DNA of 5,086 nt from an uncultured Eubacterium sp. (GTDB lineage: Bacteria; Bacillota; Clostridia; Lachnospirales; Lachnospiraceae). The stretch spans positions 1 through 5,086 of the forward strand of contig CAJOOU010000238.1 of NCBI GenBank assembly GCA_905236735.1. Reading direction: 5' to 3'. The translations under genes were made by a program, and so were the position numbers. Positions 1 through 5,086 of this stretch are shown piece after piece; positions within the stretch are counted from its first letter, which is position 1; every line of letters starts with the position of its first letter. The notes under the pieces were generated by a model. That model had not been told where the DNA came from. It saw only the letters and a list, made by a program, of their open reading frames with translations, and searched no databases.

Positions 1-141
1 CTGTCTGATGGTTAGCTCTATGAGCTTGTCCTTTTCATCGTTAAGATGACCCTGAGCTATGGCAAATTCTATTTTCTGCTGCTCTTCAAGCTGCTTTTTA
101 ATTTTTAGGACATTTTCCATCCTATAAGAAAACTTTTTCAT
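1..141 (-). CDS. fliJ: FliJ, flagellar export coiled-coil protein (N-terminal part only)
   Basis: This is the first 47 codons of a gene that runs off the left edge; the whole reverse strand from 141 to 1 is open. The product begins MKKFSYRMENVLKIKKQ, the usual FliJ opening (basic-aromatic start followed by a helix of the RLExVLxxKxxxE type), and continues as an uninterrupted charged helix rich in Lys, Glu and Gln, as expected for a two-helix coiled coil. FliJ is a small soluble protein, normally about 145-150 residues, which inserts into the FliI hexamer rather like the F1 gamma subunit, contacts the FlhA export gate and recycles chaperones. Its position directly after fliI, 2 nt past the stop, is the standard order. 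The ATG at 139-141 is supported by a GAGGAG site 8 nt upstream. The family is assigned from the short N-terminus together with gene order; sequence similarity alone would be weak for such a protein. Confidence 0.88.
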   Translation of the reverse strand, partial: MKKFSYRMENVLKIKKQLEEQQKIEFAIAQGHLNDEKDKLIELTIRQ

Positions 142-143
142 AC

Positions 144-1466
144 CTATGACTCCTCAGGTGCAGCTGTTCCAAACATTCCCTCAAGTGCAGCCACCGTGGT
201 TTCAAACGAAACCTTTTCCATTGTATCCTGACACAGAAAACCGTTAACCGCATCAATCTTGGATATTGCATAATCTATATCCTTGTTTGAGCCCGATTTA
301 TATGCTCCGATATTAATCAAATCTTCAGCATCGTTATATGTAGCAAGTACATTCCTCAAAAGTCCGGCCGCCGTCTTATGCTCTTTGGTAGCTATCGAAG
401 ACATAACCCTGGATATACTTGCAAGTACATCAATAGCCGGATAGTGGTTTTTCTGTGCTATAGCCCTTGATAAAACTATGTGTCCGTCAAGTATCGAACG
501 GGCAGTATCCGTAATCGGCTCATTAAAATCATCACCGTCTACAAGCACCGTATAAAGCCCTGTAATAGAACCTTTGTCACTCATACCCGCTCTTTCGAGT
601 AGTTTGGGCATCTCCGAATACACACTTGGCGGATATCCCCTTGTAACCGGTGGCTCTCCCGAAGCAAGTCCGATTTCTCTTTGTGCCATGGAAAAGCGGG
701 TCAGAGAATCCATCATAAGTAAAACATTTTTACCCTGATCCCTAAAGTATTCGGCAATAGCCGTAGCTGTCTTCGCCGCAGTCTTACGAACAAGGGCCGG
801 TTTATCCGATGTGGCAACCACTACAACAGAACGCGCCATACCCTCGGGACCTAAGTCTCTTTCAACAAACTCCCTTACTTCCCTGCCTCGCTCTCCGATA
901 AGAGCTATAACATTTATATCTGCAACGGTGTTTCTGGCAAACATACCCATTAATGTGGATTTACCTACACCCGAACCTGCAAATATCCCTATACGCTGTC
1001 CGCATCCAACAGTAATAAGACCGTCAACCGCCCTTACTCCGAGGGATAAAACATCATTTATAATAACCCTGTCCATAGGCTCCGGAGGCGGCGCATCAAC
1101 AGGATAGGGCTTGCCCGTAATTTCTACATCCTCTCCGTCTGTTATCCTGCCAAGTCCGTCTACAAGATGCCCCAGAAGATCATCTCCCACAACTACAGAT
1201 AAGGGATGTTCCGTATTTTCAACGATACATCCCGGTCCTATTCCGTCTACATTTTCAAACGGCATAAGCAGAAGGTGGTTGTCACGAAATCCTACAACCT
1301 CAGCGTAAACGCACTCCTGTCTCTGTCCGTCCGTATATATTTTGCATAAATCACCAAGCTTGGCATCCGGTCCCAGGGACTCTACCGTCAGACCGACAAT
1401 CTTTGCAATCCTGCCAAGTTTGTCAAAGTATGTTTTTTCGAGAAGAGGAGCATATTTTTCCAGCAT
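144..1466 (-). CDS. fliI: FliI, flagellar type III export ATPase
   Basis: This is a complete 440-residue protein, within the usual FliI length. It is the ATPase of the flagellar export apparatus and forms a cytoplasmic hexamer below the gate, related to F1-ATPase alpha/beta. An N-terminal beta-barrel domain covers about residues 1-95. The catalytic domain follows, with Walker A AGSGVGKST at 163-171 (Lys169), GERGREV at 191-197 (Glu192 at the position of the catalytic Glu, 23 residues after the Walker Lys as in Salmonella FliI), a Walker B strand ending at Asp253, the DSLTRFSMAQREIGLASGEPP-like block at 253-273, and the alpha/beta signature PAIDVLASIS at 343-352. The C-terminal helical domain follows. 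All key residues are present, so it should be active. Secretion-type homologues such as SctN share these motifs, but the fliFGH context makes it flagellar. The start ATG has a GGAGGA site 9 nt upstream and lies 2 nt after the fliH stop; the gene ends with TAG. Confidence 0.98.
   Translation of the reverse strand: MLEKYAPLLEKTYFDKLGRIAKIVGLTVESLGPDAKLGDLCKIYTDGQRQECVYAEVVGFRDNHLLLMPFENVDGIGPGCIVENTEHPLSVVVGDDLLGHLVDGLGRITDGEDVEITGKPYPVDAPPPEPMDRVIINDVLSLGVRAVDGLITVGCGQRIGIFAGSGVGKSTLMGMFARNTVADINVIALIGERGREVREFVERDLGPEGMARSVVVVATSDKPALVRKTAAKTATAIAEYFRDQGKNVLLMMDSLTRFSMAQREIGLASGEPPVTRGYPPSVYSEMPKLLERAGMSDKGSITGLYTVLVDGDDFNEPITDTARSILDGHIVLSRAIAQKNHYPAIDVLASISRVMSSIATKEHKTAAGLLRNVLATYNDAEDLINIGAYKSGSNKDIDYAISKIDAVNGFLCQDTMEKVSFETTVAALEGMFGTAAPEES
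150..155 (-). promoter_or_regulatory. Ribosome binding site of fliJ
   Basis: GAGGAG on the minus strand ends 8 nt before the fliJ ATG. It lies inside the last codons of fliI, so fliI translation passes over it and the two genes are probably coupled. It fixes the fliJ start. Confidence 0.75.
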
Positions 1467-1468
1467 TA

Positions 1469-2365
1469 CTATGTTTCCTCCGCAGCAAGTGTTCTAATAT
1501 CCTTGCACAAATTATCAAACTGCTTAAATGGACTGCAGTCAAACATACCTGTTTCCGTCTCTATAATGACCTGGGTATCATCAAGACTGTTATCCGGTGA
1601 TACCTCTATGGAAACGGTAGGTCCCATTTCCCTGGCAAGTCCCGATATCATACTCGCCATAAACTGTACATTCTTTTTGGAAACCCTGATATTAAACTGC
1701 TTTGCTCCGTCTATACCTGCCATGCAGTCGGAAACCATCTGGAGCACCATTGCTTTTTTGTCCGTGAAATTACATCTGAAGACCTTATCGACAATCTTAA
1801 GTATTGTATCGACAAGTTCTCTTTCCATCATAGCCTCTTTGATTTTATAGGCCTGATTGAGCTGTTCTTCCTGAGCGCTTAGTTCGGCCCTTTCATCTTC
1901 TACACTCTTGCGGCCTTCCTCATATCCGGCGTTGTAACCTTCTTCTTTTGCCGCAGCCTTTATATCCTCTGCGCTTTGGTTTGCTTCATCTATCAGGCGC
2001 TGAGCCTCAGCTCTGGCTTCTTCAAGTATCCTTTCCGCCTCACCGGATGCATCTTCATTTTCAGCCACCATACCTTCGGCGAACTGCTCAAACTCCCTAA
2101 AGTTATCATCATCCCCTAAGACATTCTCTCCATCCTCTATATACTCCGGAGCTGTCTCGGGATTTTCAAAAAGGGATGAAAACTCCGGCGATTCATTTGT
2201 TTCATCAATATCAAAATCTTCTCCCATAGGCGGAGCGGAAATTTTCTGTTTTTCAAGCGCTTCCTGTATTTTGCGCTGCGCAAGCTCATTGGTATCGACA
2301 ACGCGGAATGCCTCTGTTTCTTTCGGCACTGAAAAACGCGATGTACTTCCAAACATCCTAGACAA
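1469..2365 (-). CDS. fliH: FliH, negative regulator/stator of the flagellar export ATPase
   Basis: FliH dimers bind the FliI N-terminus, restrain its ATPase activity and tether it to the C-ring; the fold resembles the peripheral stalk (b plus delta) of ATP synthases. From the TTG start the product has 298 residues, longer than the roughly 235 of enterobacterial FliH. Visible parts are a basic N-terminus, a strongly acidic, low-complexity stretch at about 48-105, a long Ala/Glu-rich helix at about 108-190 that includes EEGYNAGYEEGRK (Gly-spaced as in FliH GxxxG segments), and a C-terminal domain at about 190-298 ending in the typical SLDDTQVIIETETGMFDCS strand pattern. The TTG at 2363-2365 is chosen because a perfect GGAGGTGA lies 8 nt upstream; it overlaps fliG by 8 nt. 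The alternative ATG at 2354-2356 is three codons shorter and 17 nt from that site. Identity rests on C-terminal features and the position between fliG and fliI. Confidence 0.93.
   Translation of the reverse strand: MSRMFGSTSRFSVPKETEAFRVVDTNELAQRKIQEALEKQKISAPPMGEDFDIDETNESPEFSSLFENPETAPEYIEDGENVLGDDDNFREFEQFAEGMVAENEDASGEAERILEEARAEAQRLIDEANQSAEDIKAAAKEEGYNAGYEEGRKSVEDERAELSAQEEQLNQAYKIKEAMMERELVDTILKIVDKVFRCNFTDKKAMVLQMVSDCMAGIDGAKQFNIRVSKKNVQFMASMISGLAREMGPTVSIEVSPDNSLDDTQVIIETETGMFDCSPFKQFDNLCKDIRTLAAEET
1476..1481 (-). promoter_or_regulatory. Ribosome binding site of fliI
   Basis: GGAGGA on the minus strand lies 9 nt before the fliI ATG and inside the last codons of fliH. The junction reads TAGTAATG: the fliH TAG is followed at once by an in-frame TAA whose last A is the first base of the fliI ATG. 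This arrangement favours re-initiation by ribosomes that finish fliH. Confidence 0.8.
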
Positions 2366-3368
2366 CTATCTCGTCACCTCCGCCTCTTGAAATAACAATC
2401 TCGCCGGCATCTTCAAGCTTACGAATAATAGCAACAATCTTCTGCTGAGCTTCCTCTACATCCTTCATTCGTACAGGACCCATGTATTCCATATCTTCCT
2501 GAATCATGGCAGCAAGACGCTTTGAAAGGTTTCGGAATATAGCATTCTTAACTTCTTCGTTTGTAGACTTACAAGCCATACCAAGGTCGCTGTTTTCAAC
2601 ATCACGCAGCACTCTCTGTATGGCACGGTCGTCCAGAAGAAGAATATCTTCGAATACGAACATCTTCTTGCGAATCTCATCTGCAAGCTCCGGTTCTTCA
2701 ATTTCGAGAGTCTCCATAATATGCTTCTCAGTTCCTCTGTCAACACTGTTGAGGATGGCAACAATGGCATCAATACCACCGACAATGGTGTAGTCCTGAT
2801 TAACAAGTGATGAAAGCTTACGCTCAAGCACATGTTCAACCTCTTTGATTACATCCGGAGAGGTTCTGTCCATGGTGGCAATACGCTTTGATACATCTGC
2901 CTGTTTATCCGGTGGCAAAGCTCCGAGTATCATCGAAGCCTGCGATGGATTAAGGTATGACAAAATCATTGCTATTGTCTGAGGATGCTCATCCTGTATG
3001 TAGTTAAGTACCTGTGATGGATCTGTTTTTCTGACAAACTCAAACGGCTTAACCTGAAGTGATGCGGTAAGCTTGGTAATAACCTGGGCCGCGGCCTCCT
3101 CACCGAGAGCCTTCTCAAGAAGATTCTTGGCATATCCGATACCACCTTCGGCAATATACTGCTGTGCAAGACATATCTGATAAAACTCCTGAAGGACATC
3201 TTCCTTGGTCTGTGGTGACACACTCCTTGTGTTGGCTATCTCAAGTGTCAGTTCTTCTATTTCTTCTTCTTTAAGGTGTTTAAATACAGTCGAGGACTTC
3301 TCCGGTCCAAGAGCTATGAGAAGCACTGCCGCTTTCTCTACACCCGACATTTCATCAATAGCTGACAT
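2358..3368 (-). CDS. fliG: FliG, flagellar rotor switch protein
   Basis: FliG forms the upper tier of the C-ring, joining the FliF ring to FliM and contacting MotA stators to generate torque. The 336-residue product matches the family length (331-335). The N-terminal FliF-binding domain starts GVEKAAVLLIALGPEKSS (9-26). The middle domain carries the FliM-binding EHPQ motif at 127-130. A Gly-Gly hinge at 197-198 precedes the C-terminal domain with MFVF at 236-239. The torque helix keeps its charges: Lys267, Arg284, Glu291, Asp292 and Arg300 fall at the places of E. coli Lys264, Arg281, Asp288, Asp289 and Arg297, all with the same offset of three, so the motor interface looks intact. The ATG has GGGAG 9 nt upstream and starts 6 nt after fliF. 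The C-terminus ends in TAG and overlaps the fliH TTG start by 8 nt. Confidence 0.98.
   Translation of the reverse strand: MSAIDEMSGVEKAAVLLIALGPEKSSTVFKHLKEEEIEELTLEIANTRSVSPQTKEDVLQEFYQICLAQQYIAEGGIGYAKNLLEKALGEEAAAQVITKLTASLQVKPFEFVRKTDPSQVLNYIQDEHPQTIAMILSYLNPSQASMILGALPPDKQADVSKRIATMDRTSPDVIKEVEHVLERKLSSLVNQDYTIVGGIDAIVAILNSVDRGTEKHIMETLEIEEPELADEIRKKMFVFEDILLLDDRAIQRVLRDVENSDLGMACKSTNEEVKNAIFRNLSKRLAAMIQEDMEYMGPVRMKDVEEAQQKIVAIIRKLEDAGEIVISRGGGDEIVV
2374..2381 (-). promoter_or_regulatory. Ribosome binding site of fliH, inside fliG
   Basis: GGAGGTGA on the minus strand is an eight-base match to the anti-Shine-Dalgarno sequence. It is made from the FliG codons for Gly-Gly-Asp close to the C-terminus (GGA GGT GAC). 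It is 8 nt before the TTG at 2365 and 17 nt before the ATG at 2356, and so decides in favour of the TTG start. Confidence 0.8.
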
Positions 3369-3371
3369 ATA

Positions 3372-3382
3372 CTCCTACTCCC
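3372..3382 (-). promoter_or_regulatory. Ribosome binding site of fliG (two tandem cores)
   Basis: The minus strand carries GGGAG at 3378-3382 (9 nt before the fliG ATG) and AGGAG at 3372-3376 (only 3 nt before it). The first has normal spacing and is probably the functional one. It lies in the last fliF codons, while the second spans the fliF TAG. Confidence 0.65.
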
Positions 3383-4976
3383 AATCCGGATCGAGCCAGT
3401 TTCTTAGCAATGCTGCCACGGCTTCCGGATTTTCATCAACAAATTTCTCTATGGCAAGTCTGGTCTCTGATTTCTCCTGATATCCGATATCATCAACAGA
3501 CTCTTCTTCTTTGGTTGACTCCAAAAGAGCCTCAACAGAAAGCTCCGGTTCCACTTCAACCTCCTCGGCATTCGCCCTTGTGCTTCTAAAGATGACAAAT
3601 CCAAGCATGAGAAGTATTACCGCTGCAAGTATAAACTGCAGATAGTCAGTAAATATGTTTGAAGACTCCTTATACTGGAAAAACGGCACATCATAGGCAA
3701 TAATGGAAATACTGCTTTCAGGGATACCAGTTGCATTGGCTACAAGGGTATAATACTCCTCCGAAACCTCAGTCTGCACCTTATCGCTGTTGGCTGCAAC
3801 AAATTCATCAAAAGTCTGGTCGCCCAAAGAGCCGTCCTTTTCCATTGTTTCTTCGTCATAAATCACATAATTTATAGCAACTACGGAAATAGATGACTCA
3901 TCCGGTACGGTTGTGCCTATGGCTTTTTCCGTACTTGTAACTTCCTGGCTGAGCAGGTAATCCGTTGTAACCTCTTCAACTGTAGAATATGTCGTATCAT
4001 CCGTATCTATAACATAGGTGGTAGAATCATTGGAATCTGTTCCCGGTACAGCAGCAGAACCTTCTGTGGACTCCGAATTGTAGGTGGTCTGCTCATCTAT
4101 ATATCCCTGTGACATACCGTCTTCGGTATAGTAATGAGTGTTTACCTTTTCCTCTGTATCAAAATCCATAACAAGATTAAGTCCTATCTCAACATTGTCA
4201 AACAAAGTCGAGCCAAGGAGTACATCCGATACATCGGATTTCATATCTGACTCAGCCCTTGTCTGAAGTGCCTGATATGAACTGCTTACCCCATATGTTG
4301 AGGAAGAATCGGCTCCCGAAAAAAGAACATTGGAATTAGAATCCATAATGAGAATATTTTCCGTATCCTCATTTCCGACAGCAGTTGCGGCAAATTTAGC
4401 GATTGCCGTTGCGTTGTCTTCATCTATATCCTGATTTAAAGTAAGAATGATGCTGACATAAGTATCCTCCTGAGCGGAAAGAATTGTTCCGTCATTATCC
4501 GGAATGGAAAGAGATACCTTTGCTCCGTCTACCGCCGCCTGTGTCTCTACAAGTTCATCAGCCATCTTCTGCTCGCGGTAAAGCTGGTATCTCTTTTGTT
4601 TATCAGCCTCCGTGGTAGAAAACGAGCCGTCAAATACATTGTCGATGGAATACCCTTCGGTCGGGATGCCGTTAGAGCCCAAAATAAGATTGGCCTGAGC
4701 CTCGTCTTTGGCATTTATGGAAATAGTCAGTCCATCAGCCGAAGTTTCATAAGAAATATTGTTATCTTCAAGGAGACCTACTATCTCAGAAGCATCTGCC
4801 GCAGTCTCAGCCACAGCAAGGGTTACCATGGTGGGGCGGGTAACCACATATGCCAAAATAACAAGTGCAACCACAACCGCAGCCGCTATACTTGCTATAA
4901 GCGTCTTCTGCTTTGTGGTGAACTTGTTCCACCATTCAATAATTCTGTTTAACAGATTCCTAAATCGCTCCTGCAT
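3375..4976 (-). CDS. fliF: FliF, flagellar MS-ring protein
   Basis: FliF multimerises in the cytoplasmic membrane into the ring that houses the export gate and carries the rotor. From the ATG at 4974-4976 the product has 533 residues (E. coli about 552). It shows a basic-aromatic N-terminus, a first membrane helix at about 25-45, an extracytoplasmic region with ring-building motifs, and a second membrane helix at about 444-466. Helix RYQLYREQKMADELVETQ and strand AKVSLSIP (about 129-159) and NILIMDS (207-213) mark the second ring-building motif. The third starts near 235, is interrupted by a Ser/Thr/Asp-rich stretch at about 298-343 in the beta-collar position, and resumes at 350. The C-terminus, ending ENPEAVAALLRNWLDPDWE, is the FliG-binding helix. 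A TTG two codons upstream (4980-4982) is rejected because it sits 1 nt from the GGGGGAG site, whereas the ATG is 7 nt away. The type III secretion relative SctJ lacks the C-terminal FliG-binding tail. Confidence 0.97.
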   Translation of the reverse strand: MQERFRNLLNRIIEWWNKFTTKQKTLIASIAAAVVVALVILAYVVTRPTMVTLAVAETAADASEIVGLLEDNNISYETSADGLTISINAKDEAQANLILGSNGIPTEGYSIDNVFDGSFSTTEADKQKRYQLYREQKMADELVETQAAVDGAKVSLSIPDNDGTILSAQEDTYVSIILTLNQDIDEDNATAIAKFAATAVGNEDTENILIMDSNSNVLFSGADSSSTYGVSSSYQALQTRAESDMKSDVSDVLLGSTLFDNVEIGLNLVMDFDTEEKVNTHYYTEDGMSQGYIDEQTTYNSESTEGSAAVPGTDSNDSTTYVIDTDDTTYSTVEEVTTDYLLSQEVTSTEKAIGTTVPDESSISVVAINYVIYDEETMEKDGSLGDQTFDEFVAANSDKVQTEVSEEYYTLVANATGIPESSISIIAYDVPFFQYKESSNIFTDYLQFILAAVILLMLGFVIFRSTRANAEEVEVEPELSVEALLESTKEEESVDDIGYQEKSETRLAIEKFVDENPEAVAALLRNWLDPDWE

Positions 4977-4981
4977 TTTCA

Positions 4982-4996
4982 ATCTCCCCCTGAGAT
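4982..4996 (-). promoter_or_regulatory. Small hairpin enclosing the fliF ribosome binding site
   Basis: In the transcript the sequence reads AUCUC-AGGGG-GAGAU: 5-bp arms at 4992-4996 and 4982-4986 around a 5-nt loop. The Shine-Dalgarno bases lie in the loop and the 3' arm. The pairing is perfect but short, so the structure would be weak and its role is only a possibility. Confidence 0.3.
4984..4990 (-). promoter_or_regulatory. Ribosome binding site of fliF
   Basis: GGGGGAG on the minus strand lies 7 nt before the ATG at 4976. It is a slightly imperfect, G-rich version of the consensus, and it selects the ATG over the TTG at 4982. Confidence 0.75.
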
Positions 4997-5007
4997 ATAT
5001 TTATTGT

Positions 5008-5029
5008 CAAGACTCGCTCGCGAGTCTTG
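5008..5029. repeat. Perfect inverted repeat (hairpin) upstream of fliF
   Basis: CAAGACTCG at 5008-5016 and CGAGTCTTG at 5021-5029 are exact reverse complements separated by the 4-nt loop CTCG. Neither strand has a run of T after the stem (the fli-sense side continues ACAATAAATA), so it is not a good intrinsic terminator. It ends about 17 nt before the fliF ribosome binding site and adjoins the larger hairpin at 5031-5083. It could be an mRNA processing or stability element, or part of a dispersed palindromic repeat. Confidence 0.7.
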
Positions 5030-5030
5030 C

Positions 5031-5083
5031 GCGCCGGATTCGGGTCTGCTTCAGCAGACAAATTCCTGTCCGAATCCGTGCGC
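5031..5083. repeat. Compound inverted repeat, candidate dispersed palindromic element
   Basis: The outer arms CGGATTCGG (5035-5043) and CCGAATCCG (5070-5078) pair perfectly and are extended by GCGC at 5031-5034 and 5080-5083 with one unpaired base at 5079, giving a 13-bp stem. Inside it is a second hairpin, GTCTGCT (5044-5050) and AGCAGAC (5053-5059), with a 10-nt unpaired stretch at 5060-5069 on one side. With the neighbouring hairpin it makes a compact structured block of about 76 bp that may continue beyond the window. Such GC-rich palindromic blocks between genes are typical of REP-like or MITE-like repeats, but only one copy is visible here, so repeat status is inferred. Confidence 0.6.
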
Positions 5084-5086
5084 ATC

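Noticed and set aside
811..1308. Two plus-strand open frames of 98 and 65 codons opposite fliI.
   Set aside because: They are antisense shadows of a strongly conserved gene, with Ser/Thr/Pro-rich low-complexity products, no recognisable domain and no convincing start signals.
2504..2839. Overlapping open frames on both strands inside fliG (111 codons minus, 95 codons plus).
   Set aside because: FliG is conserved throughout in its own frame; the alternative products look like random frame-shifted translations.
4596..4952. A 118-codon plus-strand open frame opposite the fliF 5' end.
   Set aside because: It is antisense to the first membrane helix and ring-building motifs of FliF and has no family resemblance.
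4982..5010. A TTGACA hexamer (minus strand, 5005-5010) just upstream of fliF, looking like a sigma-A -35 box.
   Set aside because: The hexamer 17 nt further on is GGAGAT, which overlaps the ribosome binding site and is not a -10 box. The AT-rich TATATC is only a few bases away, too close. No flagellar sigma (TAAA-N15-GCCGATAA type) promoter was seen there either.
5008..5029. The hairpin as a rho-independent terminator.
   Set aside because: There is no U-run following the stem on either strand, and fliF immediately downstream would normally be in the same operon as its predecessor.
4960..5085. A 41-codon open frame on the minus strand starting with ATG at 5083-5085 and ending inside the fliF start region.
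   Set aside because: It is composed mostly of the inverted repeats, resembles no known protein, overlaps the fliF start, and its own upstream region lies outside the window. An open frame of this size is expected by chance in a GC-rich palindrome.
5030..5086. The C-terminus of fliE at the right edge.
   Set aside because: fliE is expected just upstream, but none of the three minus-strand frames in this stretch resembles a FliE C-terminus and the sequence is occupied by hairpins.

Overview
This window holds the core of a canonical flagellar basal-body/export operon. Every gene lies on the minus strand, so transcription runs from the right end to the left: fliF (MS ring), fliG (rotor switch), fliH and fliI (export ATPase and its regulator), then the first third of fliJ, which leaves the window at base 1. 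The proteins are clearly recognisable from family motifs: the FliF C-terminal FliG-binding helix, the FliG EHPQ motif and charged torque helix, the FliI Walker A loop and F1-like signature. No mobile element, CRISPR array, tRNA or rRNA is visible.

The gene order, moderate GC (roughly 43-45% by eye), strong GGAGG-type ribosome binding sites, one TTG start and the protein styles (FliF beginning with a WWNKFTTKQK-like stretch, an acidic N-terminal extension on FliH) suggest a motile Clostridia member, most likely Lachnospiraceae of the Butyrivibrio/Roseburia kind. That assignment is inference, not a database match.

Layout from right to left: 4983-5086 is non-coding and contains two strong adjacent hairpins plus a small one at the fliF ribosome binding site. 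fliF occupies 3375-4976, fliG 2358-3368, fliH 1469-2365, fliI 144-1466 and fliJ 1-141. The junctions are very tight: 6 nt, an 8-nt overlap, 2 nt and 2 nt. The ribosome binding sites of fliH, fliI and fliJ lie wholly inside the preceding gene, and that of fliG largely at the end of fliF, so translational coupling is likely. fliE, the usual gene before fliF, is not recognisable in the 104 bases available.

How the products work together: FliF forms the membrane ring on which the flagellum assembles. FliG docks on the FliF C-terminal tail and converts stator force into rotation. FliH, FliI and FliJ form the soluble ATPase complex that feeds axial proteins to the export gate inside the ring.

I found no undescribed system. 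The points worth a second look are the structured, possibly dispersed repeat upstream of fliF, the possible hairpin at the fliF ribosome binding site, the dual use of the fliG 3' end as the fliH ribosome binding site, the in-frame fliF/fliG junction separated by a single TAG, and the use of TAG by all four complete genes.
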